A program made the translations under genes and the position numbers. 25,160 nt of DNA, taken from assembly GCA_964452155.1 (NCBI GenBank), contig CAYVLC010000021.1:1-25160 (forward strand), written 5' to 3'. Below the pieces are notes generated by a model. That model was not told where the DNA came from. It made no database searches and worked only from the letters and a program-made list of their open reading frames with translations. Of the stretch, positions 1 to 6,873 are shown piece by piece. Every line of letters begins with the position of its first letter. The first letter of the stretch is position 1. The DNA is from UBA2632 sp964452155 (GTDB lineage: Bacteria; Bacteroidota; Bacteroidia; Bacteroidales; Dysgonomonadaceae).

Positions 1-1073
1 TCTTGCATCGTTTTGCGGTATTTTTCTATTTCGTTTTGTTGTTGCGAAATTTGTATGTCCAAATTATAGTTGAAAGTGTTACGTTGTGTATCGATGCTCA
101 GTTTTTTCAACTCATTTATTTTGACATTGTTTTTAAGTGTGTATAAGTTCCCAAAATTCCACGAAAGCTTCAGACCACCCAAGAAAAATGTATCGAATTT
201 ATTTTGTAGCATATTCAATCCAGGTTTACCATAACCCGCTTGTCCAAATGCTCCTATCACGGGCATGATGCTCGATTTTAGATCGGTTGTTTGTGCATCA
301 ATTGTGGCACGTTGGGCGGAAAACAAATCCAATTCGGGTCTATTAATGGTTACAAGCGAACTGTTATTAGAAATGGGAGGCTTTGTAAACTCAGTTTCAT
401 TATTAAATACTGCACCAGTAAGTATAGAAAGCATCTGCAAATAAGCTTGCTGTGCAGATTCCATTTGTATGCGTTGTTGCCCTGCTTTCAATATTTCTAT
501 TTTCACTGCACTTAAATCTCCTTGGTTAGCAATACCATTCTGCACATAGCTCTCCACTTTGTTGTGGTTGCGTTGCAGCTCTTCTTCCAGCACGCCCTGT
601 TGTTTCAGTTGCTCTTGCATAAGCAATATGCCAAAGTAGAGACCATTTACTCTTTCCCTAAGGGCATATATTTCTGTCTCTAGTGTTTTTTCTTCTACTA
701 GGGCACCTGCTTTAATGATATCTTTTTTAGCAGCAATTTTGCCACCGTCCCAAATAATTTGGTTGGCTTGTGCCACTATTTGGTATTGATCTTTATCGGG
801 CACAGGAATTTCTAAACCAGGCACATCAAGCGGAATTGTTATCACATCAGACTGATAGGTGGCTTTTGCCTCCAACGATAATTGAGGTAGGTATGCTTTA
901 TTAGCATTAGCCAAGGTGTAATTTTTGCTTTGCTCTATGATGGAAAATCTTGATATGGCAGGATAGTTATCTCTAGCCATGTCTTGACATTCATTTAAAG
1001 TAACTATTTGGGCCTTAGCCCCAATGACAAAGAAAAACAGTATTCCTAAAAATAAAAACATTCTCGGTTTCAT
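1..1073 (-). CDS. TolC-family outer membrane efflux protein (partial, C-terminus off the left edge)
   Basis: Reading the minus strand from the ATG at 1073 gives an open frame of about 357 codons that runs off the window without a stop. It begins with a signal peptide (MKPRMFLFLG..., likely cleavage after AKA at residue 21). A mature part follows that is typical of the TolC/OEP family: long amphipathic helical stretches rich in Gln, Glu and Ala, and the early motif LNECQDMARDNYPAI, which matches the usual start of the first OEP repeat. Proteins of this family form the outer membrane channel of tripartite RND or ABC exporters. The start lies 7 bp after the stop of the upstream TetR gene, so the two are almost certainly co-transcribed and the regulator probably controls the pump. 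Periplasmic adaptor and inner membrane pump genes would be expected just beyond the left edge. Substrate cannot be told. About 80 to 120 C-terminal residues are probably missing. Confidence 0.9.
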   Translation of the reverse strand, partial: MKPRMFLFLGILFFFVIGAKAQIVTLNECQDMARDNYPAISRFSIIEQSKNYTLANANKAYLPQLSLEAKATYQSDVITIPLDVPGLEIPVPDKDQYQIVAQANQIIWDGGKIAAKKDIIKAGALVEEKTLETEIYALRERVNGLYFGILLMQEQLKQQGVLEEELQRNHNKVESYVQNGIANQGDLSAVKIEILKAGQQRIQMESAQQAYLQMLSILTGAVFNNETEFTKPPISNNSSLVTINRPELDLFSAQRATIDAQTTDLKSSIMPVIGAFGQAGYGKPGLNMLQNKFDTFFLGGLKLSWNFGNLYTLKNNVKINELKKLSIDTQRNTFNYNLDIQISQQQNEIEKYRKTMQ

Positions 1074-1080
1074 AGCTTTC

Positions 1081-1671
1081 TTATTTTAATGTGTTCATTA
1101 CCCAGGTGGGGATATGTTGTTTGCGATTGATAACAAAATTGGCAAAATCTTCTTCTTTAACCAAACCAGTTGATACGAACAACGGTTTTGATAAGAATGG
1201 AAACATTGTCATACTTACAATATTCATAATAAAATTAAGGGTCGAGATTGTAAATCCTCTTTCTTTCAATTGATTTTCGATGGTAGGTTGCGATAGCATT
1301 TTCGCATTTTGTTTCACTTTCTCTAAAATGAATTCATTCGACTTCAATTCGCTTAAAACAAAAAAAGGTAAATCCTCATTCTCTAAGAGCAAGTTGGTAT
1401 AATTTGTCACCAATGTCTCAATTTTTTCTTCCAATGATATATTGGTGTTAGATAAAATAGGACCGATCATTCCAAAAAGCACATCAAACTTTTCCTCAAT
1501 TATTATCTGAAACAGGTTTTGCTTGCTTCTGAAGTAGTAGTTCAATAAGGCCAAGTTGATGCCCGCCTCTTCGGCAATATCTCTTGTGCGTGTAGCACTA
1601 AATCCTTTTTGAGTGAATAGCTTACGGGCCGATTCAATTATTTTCTCTTCTGTTGTTAGTTCTTTGTTCAT
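1081..1671 (-). CDS. TetR/AcrR-family transcriptional regulator
   Basis: This 196-residue protein has a standard TetR N-terminal DNA-binding domain. Residues about 8-55 carry the helix-turn-helix, with RDIAEEAGINLALLNYYF as the recognition part and a following KQNLF. The remainder is helical with no recognisable signature, as usual for TetR ligand-binding domains. It is the first gene of a minus-strand unit with a TolC-type channel gene 7 bp downstream, which fits local repression of an efflux operon. A Bacteroidota-type promoter lies upstream (1708-1739). The inducing ligand cannot be inferred. Confidence 0.93.
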   Translation of the reverse strand: MNKELTTEEKIIESARKLFTQKGFSATRTRDIAEEAGINLALLNYYFRSKQNLFQIIIEEKFDVLFGMIGPILSNTNISLEEKIETLVTNYTNLLLENEDLPFFVLSELKSNEFILEKVKQNAKMLSQPTIENQLKERGFTISTLNFIMNIVSMTMFPFLSKPLFVSTGLVKEEDFANFVINRKQHIPTWVMNTLK

Positions 1672-1707
1672 TTTTTTTCAATTTCTATATTCTCAAATAA
1701 TGTGCTG

Positions 1708-1739
1708 CAAAGATACAATTATCTTTTTGATTTAAACAA
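1708..1739 (-). promoter_or_regulatory. Bacteroidota promoter for the TetR-TolC unit
   Basis: On the minus strand TATCTTTG (1715-1708) matches the -7 consensus TAnnTTTG. A TTG (1739-1737) lies 21 bp upstream, in the position of the -33 element. The predicted start site is near 1700, leaving a leader of about 30 nt. Confidence 0.65.
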
Positions 1740-1768
1740 GAGATTAAAACGAATTGTTTAAAGGATAT

Positions 1769-1788
1769 TAGTTAAATAAAACGAACTA
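1769..1788. promoter_or_regulatory. Possible TetR operator (weak inverted repeat)
   Basis: TAGTT and AACTA form a 5-bp inverted repeat with a 10-bp spacer, about 30 bp upstream of the -33 element of the TetR promoter. The sequence AAAACGAA also occurs twice here, at about 1747 and 1779. This is suggestive only, because short inverted repeats are common in AT-rich DNA. Confidence 0.2.
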
Positions 1789-1837
1789 GACGCAGTATTG
1801 GTTCTACATTTGTCATTATTATCTAATCGATTGCACC

Positions 1838-1890
1838 ATGTAGCCAACCCTCATGCAGGCTTCTGTGGGCCTATGGGGCTGGGCTGTGAA
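1838..1890. other. GC-rich island in the 1672-2228 intergenic region
   Basis: The 557-bp stretch between the TetR gene and the SPOR lipoprotein gene holds no convincing gene. Within it, about 1838-1890 is close to 58% G+C by my count in otherwise AT-rich surroundings. It can pair into a nested hairpin: AGCC (1842-1845) with GGCT (1882-1885), CCC (1848-1850) with GGG (1875-1878), and AGGC (1857-1860) with GCCT (1869-1872). It could be part of a small RNA or a remnant of a lost element. The 69-codon minus-strand frame across it (1819-2028) resembles no family I know. Confidence 0.3.
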
Positions 1891-2173
1891 ATAGAAACAG
1901 GATGAATGTCGAGTAGTATAAAAAACCGCACTTACTTTTCCTCGTTGTATTGAGGTGTACAAAAAGAACAACCATATTTCTGTAACCCTTGAATTATAAC
2001 TCGAAATAAAACACAGTGTGCAACACAAAATTTACTAACTTAAAAAAGGTATTCGTAGAAATATTTTAGGTTATTTCATCACGCAACAAAGGCAATTGAG
2101 CAACATAAGAAGTAAGACCAAGGTATTTAATTTAATTTCACACGCTCTGTAGTTCTTTTTATACTCTTATTTC

Positions 2174-2181
2174 TATCTTTG
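2174..2181 (+). promoter_or_regulatory. -7 promoter element of the SPOR lipoprotein gene
   Basis: TATCTTTG is a perfect TAnnTTTG element 47 bp before the ATG at 2229. I see no clean TTTG at the -33 position. Confidence 0.55.
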
Positions 2182-2228
2182 TTAGATGATACTAGGAAAT
2201 TATTAATTGATTCGAAAAAAATAAACAA

Positions 2229-2744
2229 ATGAAAAAAGTATTTCAAATAAGTTTGGCATTACTTTGCCTATCATTTATTGTAACATCGTGTAAGCCCAAG
2301 CAAAGCGCATACAAATCTGTTTACGAAGCTGCTAAGGAAAGAGAAATGCAAGAGACTTCTAATGGGTCTAACACTGTTGTAAAGCAAGTGGGTACATTAT
2401 CGCCAGTGGAGGTTTCGGTGAGAAAAGAAAAGGTAACACCTGTTTATAATTCTGATGCTGCGGGGTTGAAGTCATACAATGTGGTAATTGCATCATTGAG
2501 CGTGAAACTAAATGCAGAATCATTGAAATCGAGAATGGAAAATGAAGGCTATTCGGTTATTCTTGCACAAAACGAACAAGGCATGTATCGTGTTATAGTA
2601 GCAAGCTACGATGAGAAACAGTATGCTGCTGAAAAACGAAACGAGATATACGAGAAGTATTCGGCCAAGGGAGATACAGATTATCTAAGAAGAACTTACG
2701 GAGTACCTTTCAATGATCTTTGGATTCTTCAAAGAGAATATTGA
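2229..2744 (+). CDS. SPOR-domain lipoprotein
   Basis: This 171-residue protein starts with a lipoprotein signal ending in the lipobox VTSC (Cys21), so it should be lipid-anchored in the envelope. Residues about 25-75 look like a flexible linker rich in Lys, Glu and Ser. Residues about 81-160 fit a SPOR domain: a YNVVIASL strand, a helix around AESLKSRMENEG, the YSVILAQ strand and the MYRVIVASY strand. SPOR domains bind glycan strands of peptidoglycan stripped of peptide stems and often localise proteins to the septum. A role in cell-wall binding or division is therefore likely, but the exact role is not known. It has its own promoter, and a hairpin follows the stop. Confidence 0.85.
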   Translation: MKKVFQISLALLCLSFIVTSCKPKQSAYKSVYEAAKEREMQETSNGSNTVVKQVGTLSPVEVSVRKEKVTPVYNSDAAGLKSYNVVIASLSVKLNAESLKSRMENEGYSVILAQNEQGMYRVIVASYDEKQYAAEKRNEIYEKYSAKGDTDYLRRTYGVPFNDLWILQREY

Positions 2745-2777
2745 TAGTTGGATTTACAATTTTGTTAAAATTGCAAG

Positions 2778-2822
2778 CAAGCACTCTCGTTATAGTTTAG
2801 ATAATGAGGGTGCTTGTTTTGT
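2778..2822 (+). terminator. Hairpin terminator or attenuator after the SPOR lipoprotein gene
   Basis: The arms CAAGCACTCTCGTTAT (2778-2793) and ATAATGAGGGTGCTTG (2801-2816) pair with two mismatched positions around a 7-nt loop and are followed by TTTTGTTT. It fits an intrinsic terminator. It lies only about 20 bp before the next gene's start (2837), so it may act as an attenuator rather than a complete stop. Confidence 0.7.
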
Positions 2823-2836
2823 TTGGTATAAGATAT

Positions 2837-3592
2837 ATGAAGATTACTTTTTTAGGAACAGGCACATCTACAGGAGTGCCCGAGGTGGGTTGTGAGTGCA
2901 TTGTTTGTAAGTCGAAGAATAAGAAAGACAAACGATTGCGGTCGTCTATTTTAATTGAAAAGGGCAACACCCGTATTCTCGTTGATGTAACACCCGATTT
3001 TAGAGAGCAAATGATGGGGGTGCCTTTTCAAAAAATTGATGGAGTACTTGTCTCACACGAACACTATGATCACGTGGGGGGTATGGACGATTTACGACCC
3101 TTTGGACGTTTTGGAGAGATAGATATATATGCAGAAGAGAATGTGTCTCAATCCCTTCATCGCCGCATGCCATACTGCTTTATGACGAATAAGTATGCAG
3201 GAATACCCAATCTAACAATAAAGGAGATTGATTGTAATCCGTTTCGGATAGCCAACATTGAGATTGTTCCTATACGTGTTATGCACTACAAGCTTCCTAT
3301 ACTCGGTTTTCGGATTGGAGACTTTGCTTACCTTACTGATGTGAAAACGATACCTGATGAAGAGTTGAAAAAACTAAAAGGCTTGGATGTGTTGGTGGTT
3401 AGTGCTTTGCGAAAGAAGGAGCACATATCGCATCAAACTCTTGACCAAGCAATTGGTCTGATTCATAAGATTGAGCCTCAGAAAACATACCTCACCCACC
3501 TGAGTCATCAAATGGGTCTTCACAATGCAGTAGAGAAAGAACTAGAGAATGGGGTAAGTATTGCCTACGATGGGTTGGAGATAATTATATAG
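2837..3592 (+). CDS. MBL-fold metallo-hydrolase, PhnP-like
   Basis: This is a metallo-beta-lactamase-fold hydrolase of 251 residues when started at the ATG at 2837, giving MKITFLGTGTSTGVP. That is the canonical first strand and glycine-rich loop of the family. An upstream in-frame ATG at 2804 lies inside the terminator hairpin and adds 11 unrelated residues, so I reject it. The dinuclear metal motif HxHxDH is SHEHYDH at residues 74-79, and later metal ligands are probably His150 and Asp168. Cys19, Cys21 and Cys24 form a CxCxxC cluster like the structural zinc site described for E. coli PhnP, and His221/His224 (THLSH) are near the C-terminus. The family includes phosphoribosyl cyclic phosphate phosphodiesterases, but no phosphonate genes are nearby, so the substrate is unknown. 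The product is probably cytosolic. Confidence 0.88.
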   Translation: MKITFLGTGTSTGVPEVGCECIVCKSKNKKDKRLRSSILIEKGNTRILVDVTPDFREQMMGVPFQKIDGVLVSHEHYDHVGGMDDLRPFGRFGEIDIYAEENVSQSLHRRMPYCFMTNKYAGIPNLTIKEIDCNPFRIANIEIVPIRVMHYKLPILGFRIGDFAYLTDVKTIPDEELKKLKGLDVLVVSALRKKEHISHQTLDQAIGLIHKIEPQKTYLTHLSHQMGLHNAVEKELENGVSIAYDGLEIII

Positions 3593-3836
3593 CAACAGAA
3601 GTAGCAAAGTAGCTTTTAAGAGGGTATTTGTGTTTTTTTAACTGCATATACTGCAACTATTAATCATTCGGCACATCTTTACTACAGTAGAGTAGGTGTG
3701 TAGTTGCTTAATTGAACGAAAGTTATGAATATATGTACTACCAGCAAAATTCAAACAAAATAAATTAAACTATTTACGCTGTTCTGTGTCAAACCAACAG
3801 ACTAAGACAATAGACGAATTACTATAAACAATAAAT

Positions 3837-3843
3837 AAGGGAG
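3837..3843 (+). promoter_or_regulatory. Shine-Dalgarno-like sequence
   Basis: AAGGGAG lies 8 bp before the ATG at 3852. Such a good Shine-Dalgarno match is uncommon in this window and supports that start codon. The 259-bp gap before it (3593-3851) holds no gene and no clear TAnnTTTG element. Confidence 0.45.
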
Positions 3844-3851
3844 CATAAGAT

Positions 3852-5252
3852 ATGAAAACAATTAAATTATTACTTTCAGGATTGCTATTATTGACACCTT
3901 TTCTAGGTAACGCTCAAGAATGGGATGACATATATGCTAATCCCGATAAACAAGCAATAACTCAGAGAAAGGAACCCCAAAAACCACAAAAGAAAAAAAT
4001 TGTGGTTATACAAGGCGACGCATCTAATGTGACTATTGAAGCCAATGGACGCAACATAGATGAGTACAATCGTAGAGGCGGAAACGAAGGGGTTGAAACC
4101 GACCAAGCAATAGTAGAAGAATACACAGATTACGAATATACAGATCGAATAATTAAATATCACGATCCAGAGTCGAGTGTAAAAATTACTGGTGCCGACG
4201 AAGTAACCATTTATGTAGGCGACGACCTTTATAGTGAGTATTACGAAAATAGAGGCCACAATTACAACATAAATCTCGGTTGGGGCTGGGGTGGTGGCTA
4301 CTACCCATGGTACAATTCATGGTATAGCCCTTATAATTATGGATGGCATTCGCCATGGCGTTTTGGATTTGGATATGCTGGCTGGTACGATCCTTGGTAT
4401 TCTCCATGGGGTTATAGCGGATGGCACAATCCTTGGTACTACGCTGGCTATGGTTATGGCTATGGTGGCTACTACGGACACAGATATGGATACGGGTACG
4501 GTGGTTATGGTGGCTATTACGGAGGCGGATACAGTTATGGTTTTGCCGACGGATATTACTCAGGACTTAGCAGTAGCAGATCGGGCAGAAGTTCATCTGG
4601 CTATAGGTCAGGATCTAGCCGCTCTAGCCTAGGACGTGCAAGTGCAAGTGCATCGGGTAGAACCAGTGTAAACAGATCGGCACAAAGTGGTCGCTCATCA
4701 GCGAGCACCTATAGTAGAAGTGCAGCAACCTCAAGAGGCACTACAGCAACTAGAAGTGCCACATCGGGATCGAGAACCCGAATTGTAGATAACTCTGGCA
4801 ACTTAATTGATTCAAGATCGGGTCGCACTATCAATAGAGCAAGTGCTGCTTCAAGCAGAAGCGATGTTGGCAGACCAAGCGGAGCAAGTACTATTAATCG
4901 TTCGGCAACCAATCGTACATCATCATCAAGAGTATATCAAAGAAGCTCCACTGGTGTGCAGAGTTCGCGCAGTAGTGCTGTCAACAGAGGTGGTGCATCC
5001 ACTCGTTCATCATCGGCCAGAAGCACAGGAATATATTCTACTCCTTCGCGTAGCAACAATAGTGAAACCTATACACCCAACCGCACAACCACGTCTCCCA
5101 CACGTAGCTCTAGCACGTCAAGATCTACTTCTACTTACAGTAGCCCATCAAGAAGCTCATCATCTTCTGTTTCTTCTGGAGGCGGTAGCACCAGAAGCTC
5201 TGGTGGAGGCGGCGGCAGTAGCAGCAGAAGTTCTGGAGGTGGACGTAGATAA
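3852..5252 (+). CDS. Secreted low-complexity protein, Gly/Tyr/Trp-rich then Ser/Arg-rich
   Basis: The 466-residue protein has a signal peptide with likely cleavage after GNA (residue 21), followed by EWDDIY. Residues about 22-140 form an acidic, probably folded N-terminal part that includes the segment DEYNRR. Residues about 143-236 are dominated by Gly, Tyr and Trp with repeated WYxPW, GWHxPW and GYGYGGY units. Residues about 238-466 are almost entirely Ser, Arg, Thr and Gly, ending in a Ser/Gly/Arg tail. I recognise the layout as that of hypothetical secreted proteins of Bacteroidales, but know of no assigned function. The aromatic/glycine part could be adhesive or phase-separating, and the Arg-rich tail could bind polyanions; both are inference. 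The biased composition produces long open frames in the other phases, which are not genes. A hairpin terminator follows, then the porin gene. Confidence 0.85.
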   Translation: MKTIKLLLSGLLLLTPFLGNAQEWDDIYANPDKQAITQRKEPQKPQKKKIVVIQGDASNVTIEANGRNIDEYNRRGGNEGVETDQAIVEEYTDYEYTDRIIKYHDPESSVKITGADEVTIYVGDDLYSEYYENRGHNYNINLGWGWGGGYYPWYNSWYSPYNYGWHSPWRFGFGYAGWYDPWYSPWGYSGWHNPWYYAGYGYGYGGYYGHRYGYGYGGYGGYYGGGYSYGFADGYYSGLSSSRSGRSSSGYRSGSSRSSLGRASASASGRTSVNRSAQSGRSSASTYSRSAATSRGTTATRSATSGSRTRIVDNSGNLIDSRSGRTINRASAASSRSDVGRPSGASTINRSATNRTSSSRVYQRSSTGVQSSRSSAVNRGGASTRSSSARSTGIYSTPSRSNNSETYTPNRTTTSPTRSSSTSRSTSTYSSPSRSSSSSVSSGGGSTRSSGGGGGSSSRSSGGGRR

Positions 5253-5299
5253 TCTGTTTATATCAAAGAGAATACAACAATATATTTAACTTTAATATT

Positions 5300-5347
5300 A
5301 GCTGCCTCGAAATTATACGGTAGTGTTTTTTCGAGGTAGCTTTTTTT
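5300..5347 (+). terminator. Hairpin terminator between the low-complexity protein and porin genes
   Basis: AGCTGCCTCGAAA (5300-5312) pairs with TTTCGAGGTAGCT (5329-5341), with one G-T position, and is followed by a run of T. It ends about 25 bp before the next ATG (5373), with no recognisable promoter between, so partial read-through may feed the porin gene. Confidence 0.85.
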
Positions 5348-5372
5348 AATAACAACTTAATACAATAGTAAA

Positions 5373-6260
5373 ATGAAAAAAATCACTTATATAGTCATTT
5401 CATTACTGCTTTTGGGAAGTTATTCTTATGCACAAGGCGAAGTTGAAGCAAATCAGTTTTCAAGAAACGATTTGTATGGAACTGCCAGAGCCTTGTCTAT
5501 GGGAGGAGCTTTTGGAGCTTTAGGAGGCGACCTCACTGGCGTATCTATCAATCCGGCAGGTATTGCAGTGTATAGAAGTTCAGAAATTGCTACAACAGCA
5601 GTATTTCAAAACGAAAGTTTTAAAGCAGGCGACATCAAAAACAATAAGAATAAGTTCAATTTTCGCAATTTGGGTTTTGTAGGTTATTTTCCAACAAGCA
5701 ACCCAATCATTCCTGTAGTCAACTTTGGTTTCTCGTACAATAAGATAAAATCGTTTGANNNNNNNNNNNNNNNNNNNNNNNNNNNNNNNNNNNNNNNNNN
5801 NNNNNNNNNNNNNNNNNNNNNNNNNNNNNNNNNNNNNNNNNNNNNNNNNNNNNNNNNNAATGCAAACAGTTTTATCAAAACTGATTTTAAAACAAGCTCT
5901 ACCGTTCGTGCAGGGTTAGAATATCGTTTCACTCCACAATTCTCGGGCCGCTTGGGATATGCTTGGATGCAGAATCCTTACGATACTACATTCAAAGAAA
6001 ATGCAAATGCTATGACAGTTGGTGCTACCACTGCCTACAGAATGGAAGGAGATGCCAACTATTTTACAGGAGGTGTGGGTTATAGATTCAATCGCAATTT
6101 CTATGCAGATTTGGCAGTAGTGTATAAAACCCAAGATGATGATTTGTACTCTTATCCAAATGTTTATGACGATATGGGTGCATCCTTTATAGATGCTGCA
6201 CCATACAAACTTACAAACAATTCTGTAAGAGGTGTCATTACTATAGGATATAAATTTTAA
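5373..6260 (+). CDS. OmpP1/FadL-like outer membrane transport protein, interrupted by an assembly gap
   Basis: The N-terminal part has a signal peptide (cleavage likely after SYA, residue 20). It continues with RNDLYGTARALSMGGAF and GDLTGVSINPAGIAVYRSSE, the hallmark of FadL/OmpP1-type beta-barrels, which in Bacteroidales are often labelled hemin receptor. Alternating strands and a C-terminal aromatic residue (GVITIGYKF) fit an outer membrane barrel. These proteins are usually linked to uptake of hydrophobic compounds; the ligand here is unknown. A run of exactly 100 N (5759-5858) interrupts the gene. Both flanks are open and happen to be in the same phase across the run. The assembled length of 295 codons is well short of the roughly 450-550 residues I expect, so the true gap is probably several hundred bases. 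The N-terminal and C-terminal sequences should be treated as two fragments of one gene. Confidence 0.82.
   Translation: MKKITYIVISLLLLGSYSYAQGEVEANQFSRNDLYGTARALSMGGAFGALGGDLTGVSINPAGIAVYRSSEIATTAVFQNESFKAGDIKNNKNKFNFRNLGFVGYFPTSNPIIPVVNFGFSYNKIKSFXXXXXXXXXXXXXXXXXXXXXXXXXXXXXXXXXXNANSFIKTDFKTSSTVRAGLEYRFTPQFSGRLGYAWMQNPYDTTFKENANAMTVGATTAYRMEGDANYFTGGVGYRFNRNFYADLAVVYKTQDDDLYSYPNVYDDMGASFIDAAPYKLTNNSVRGVITIGYKF
5759..5858. other. Assembly gap of 100 N
   Basis: Exactly 100 undetermined bases lie inside the porin gene. One hundred is the customary placeholder for a gap of unknown size, so coordinates across it do not measure real distance. Confidence 0.97.
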
Positions 6261-6300
6261 GAAAAAAGTTGATTAACTTTTTCATGTTGATGTTTAAAAT

Positions 6301-6332
6301 AAAAAAGCTGCCAATATTTGGCAGCTTTTTTT
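6301..6332 (+). terminator. Hairpin terminator after the porin gene
   Basis: A perfect 9-bp stem, AGCTGCCAA (6306-6314) with TTGGCAGCT (6318-6326), has a 3-nt loop. It is preceded by A residues and followed by TTTTTT. It is symmetric enough to work in both directions. Confidence 0.92.
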
Positions 6333-6498
6333 GGCTCCTACTCTTTTGCTCCTAGTAAGAGGTAGCAATCTTGTGGCTCTAGTAGCCAGTAAAGTATATT
6401 GCATTTGTATTTAAAAAAAACAGCACAGGTTTCACTTTTTAATTATTCGTGGTAATCAACTTCTATATTCGTATTTAAGGAAGTCGAAAAAGGCACTT

Positions 6499-6829
6499 AT
6501 GAGCCAGATTTCAAATTCGCCACGGCTGCTCTCGCTATCATCAGATAATCGCTCTACTACGGTTCTTATAGTTGGTTTTCATGAAATAATAGCCCTTTTC
6601 ACCGTTGTAGATTTCCTTTTCATAAAATAATCGTCGCTTTCACCACTGCAGAATTGAGCTTGATGAGATAATAGAATTTTTTCACCGCAGATGATATCGT
6701 TTTCATGAGCTCATCATCCTTTCTGCCACTAATGATTTAGAGTTTTATGAGATAATCGTTCTTGCTGTGGCTTTAGGTTTCATTTTCAATGAATAAACCT
6801 CCTTTTCAGTGCTTTGAATTAAAAATACC
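6499..6829. repeat. Decayed tandem array, 8 units of 41/42 bp
   Basis: Eight diverged units start at 6499, 6540, 6581, 6622, 6663, 6705, 6747 and 6789, giving steps of 41, 41, 41, 41, 42, 42 and 42. Most units open with ATGAgATAATcG (variants ATGAAATAAT, ATAAAATAAT, ATCAGATAATCG), have a mid-unit TTTCACCG-like block and end in TTTTC. The TTTTCA element recurs at roughly half-unit spacing. The mix of 41 and 42 bp shifts the reading frame, so the array is not coding. It fills most of the 612-bp gap between the porin terminator and the HsdR-N gene. The remainder (6333-6498) shows nothing recognisable. Confidence 0.8.
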
Positions 6830-6873
6830 AATAGACTCTTTGTTTTTGAGGAGTGGATATATAAACACAGACA

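Noticed and set aside
1819..2028. 69-codon minus-strand frame in the TetR/SPOR intergenic region
   Set aside because: It has no recognised family, no promoter and a Cys/aromatic-rich composition unlike the neighbours. The GC-rich island it crosses is reported instead as a non-coding observation.
4291..5289. Long plus-strand frames of 113 and 160 codons overlapping the low-complexity gene
   Set aside because: They lie in other phases of the Gly/Tyr/Trp and Ser/Arg-rich gene. Biased codon composition removes stop codons in the alternative frames. Their translations have no signal or domain.
6499..6829. CRISPR array at the 41/42-bp repeats
   Set aside because: There are no conserved repeats alternating with unique spacers; the similarity spreads over the whole unit and decays evenly. 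No cas genes are present.
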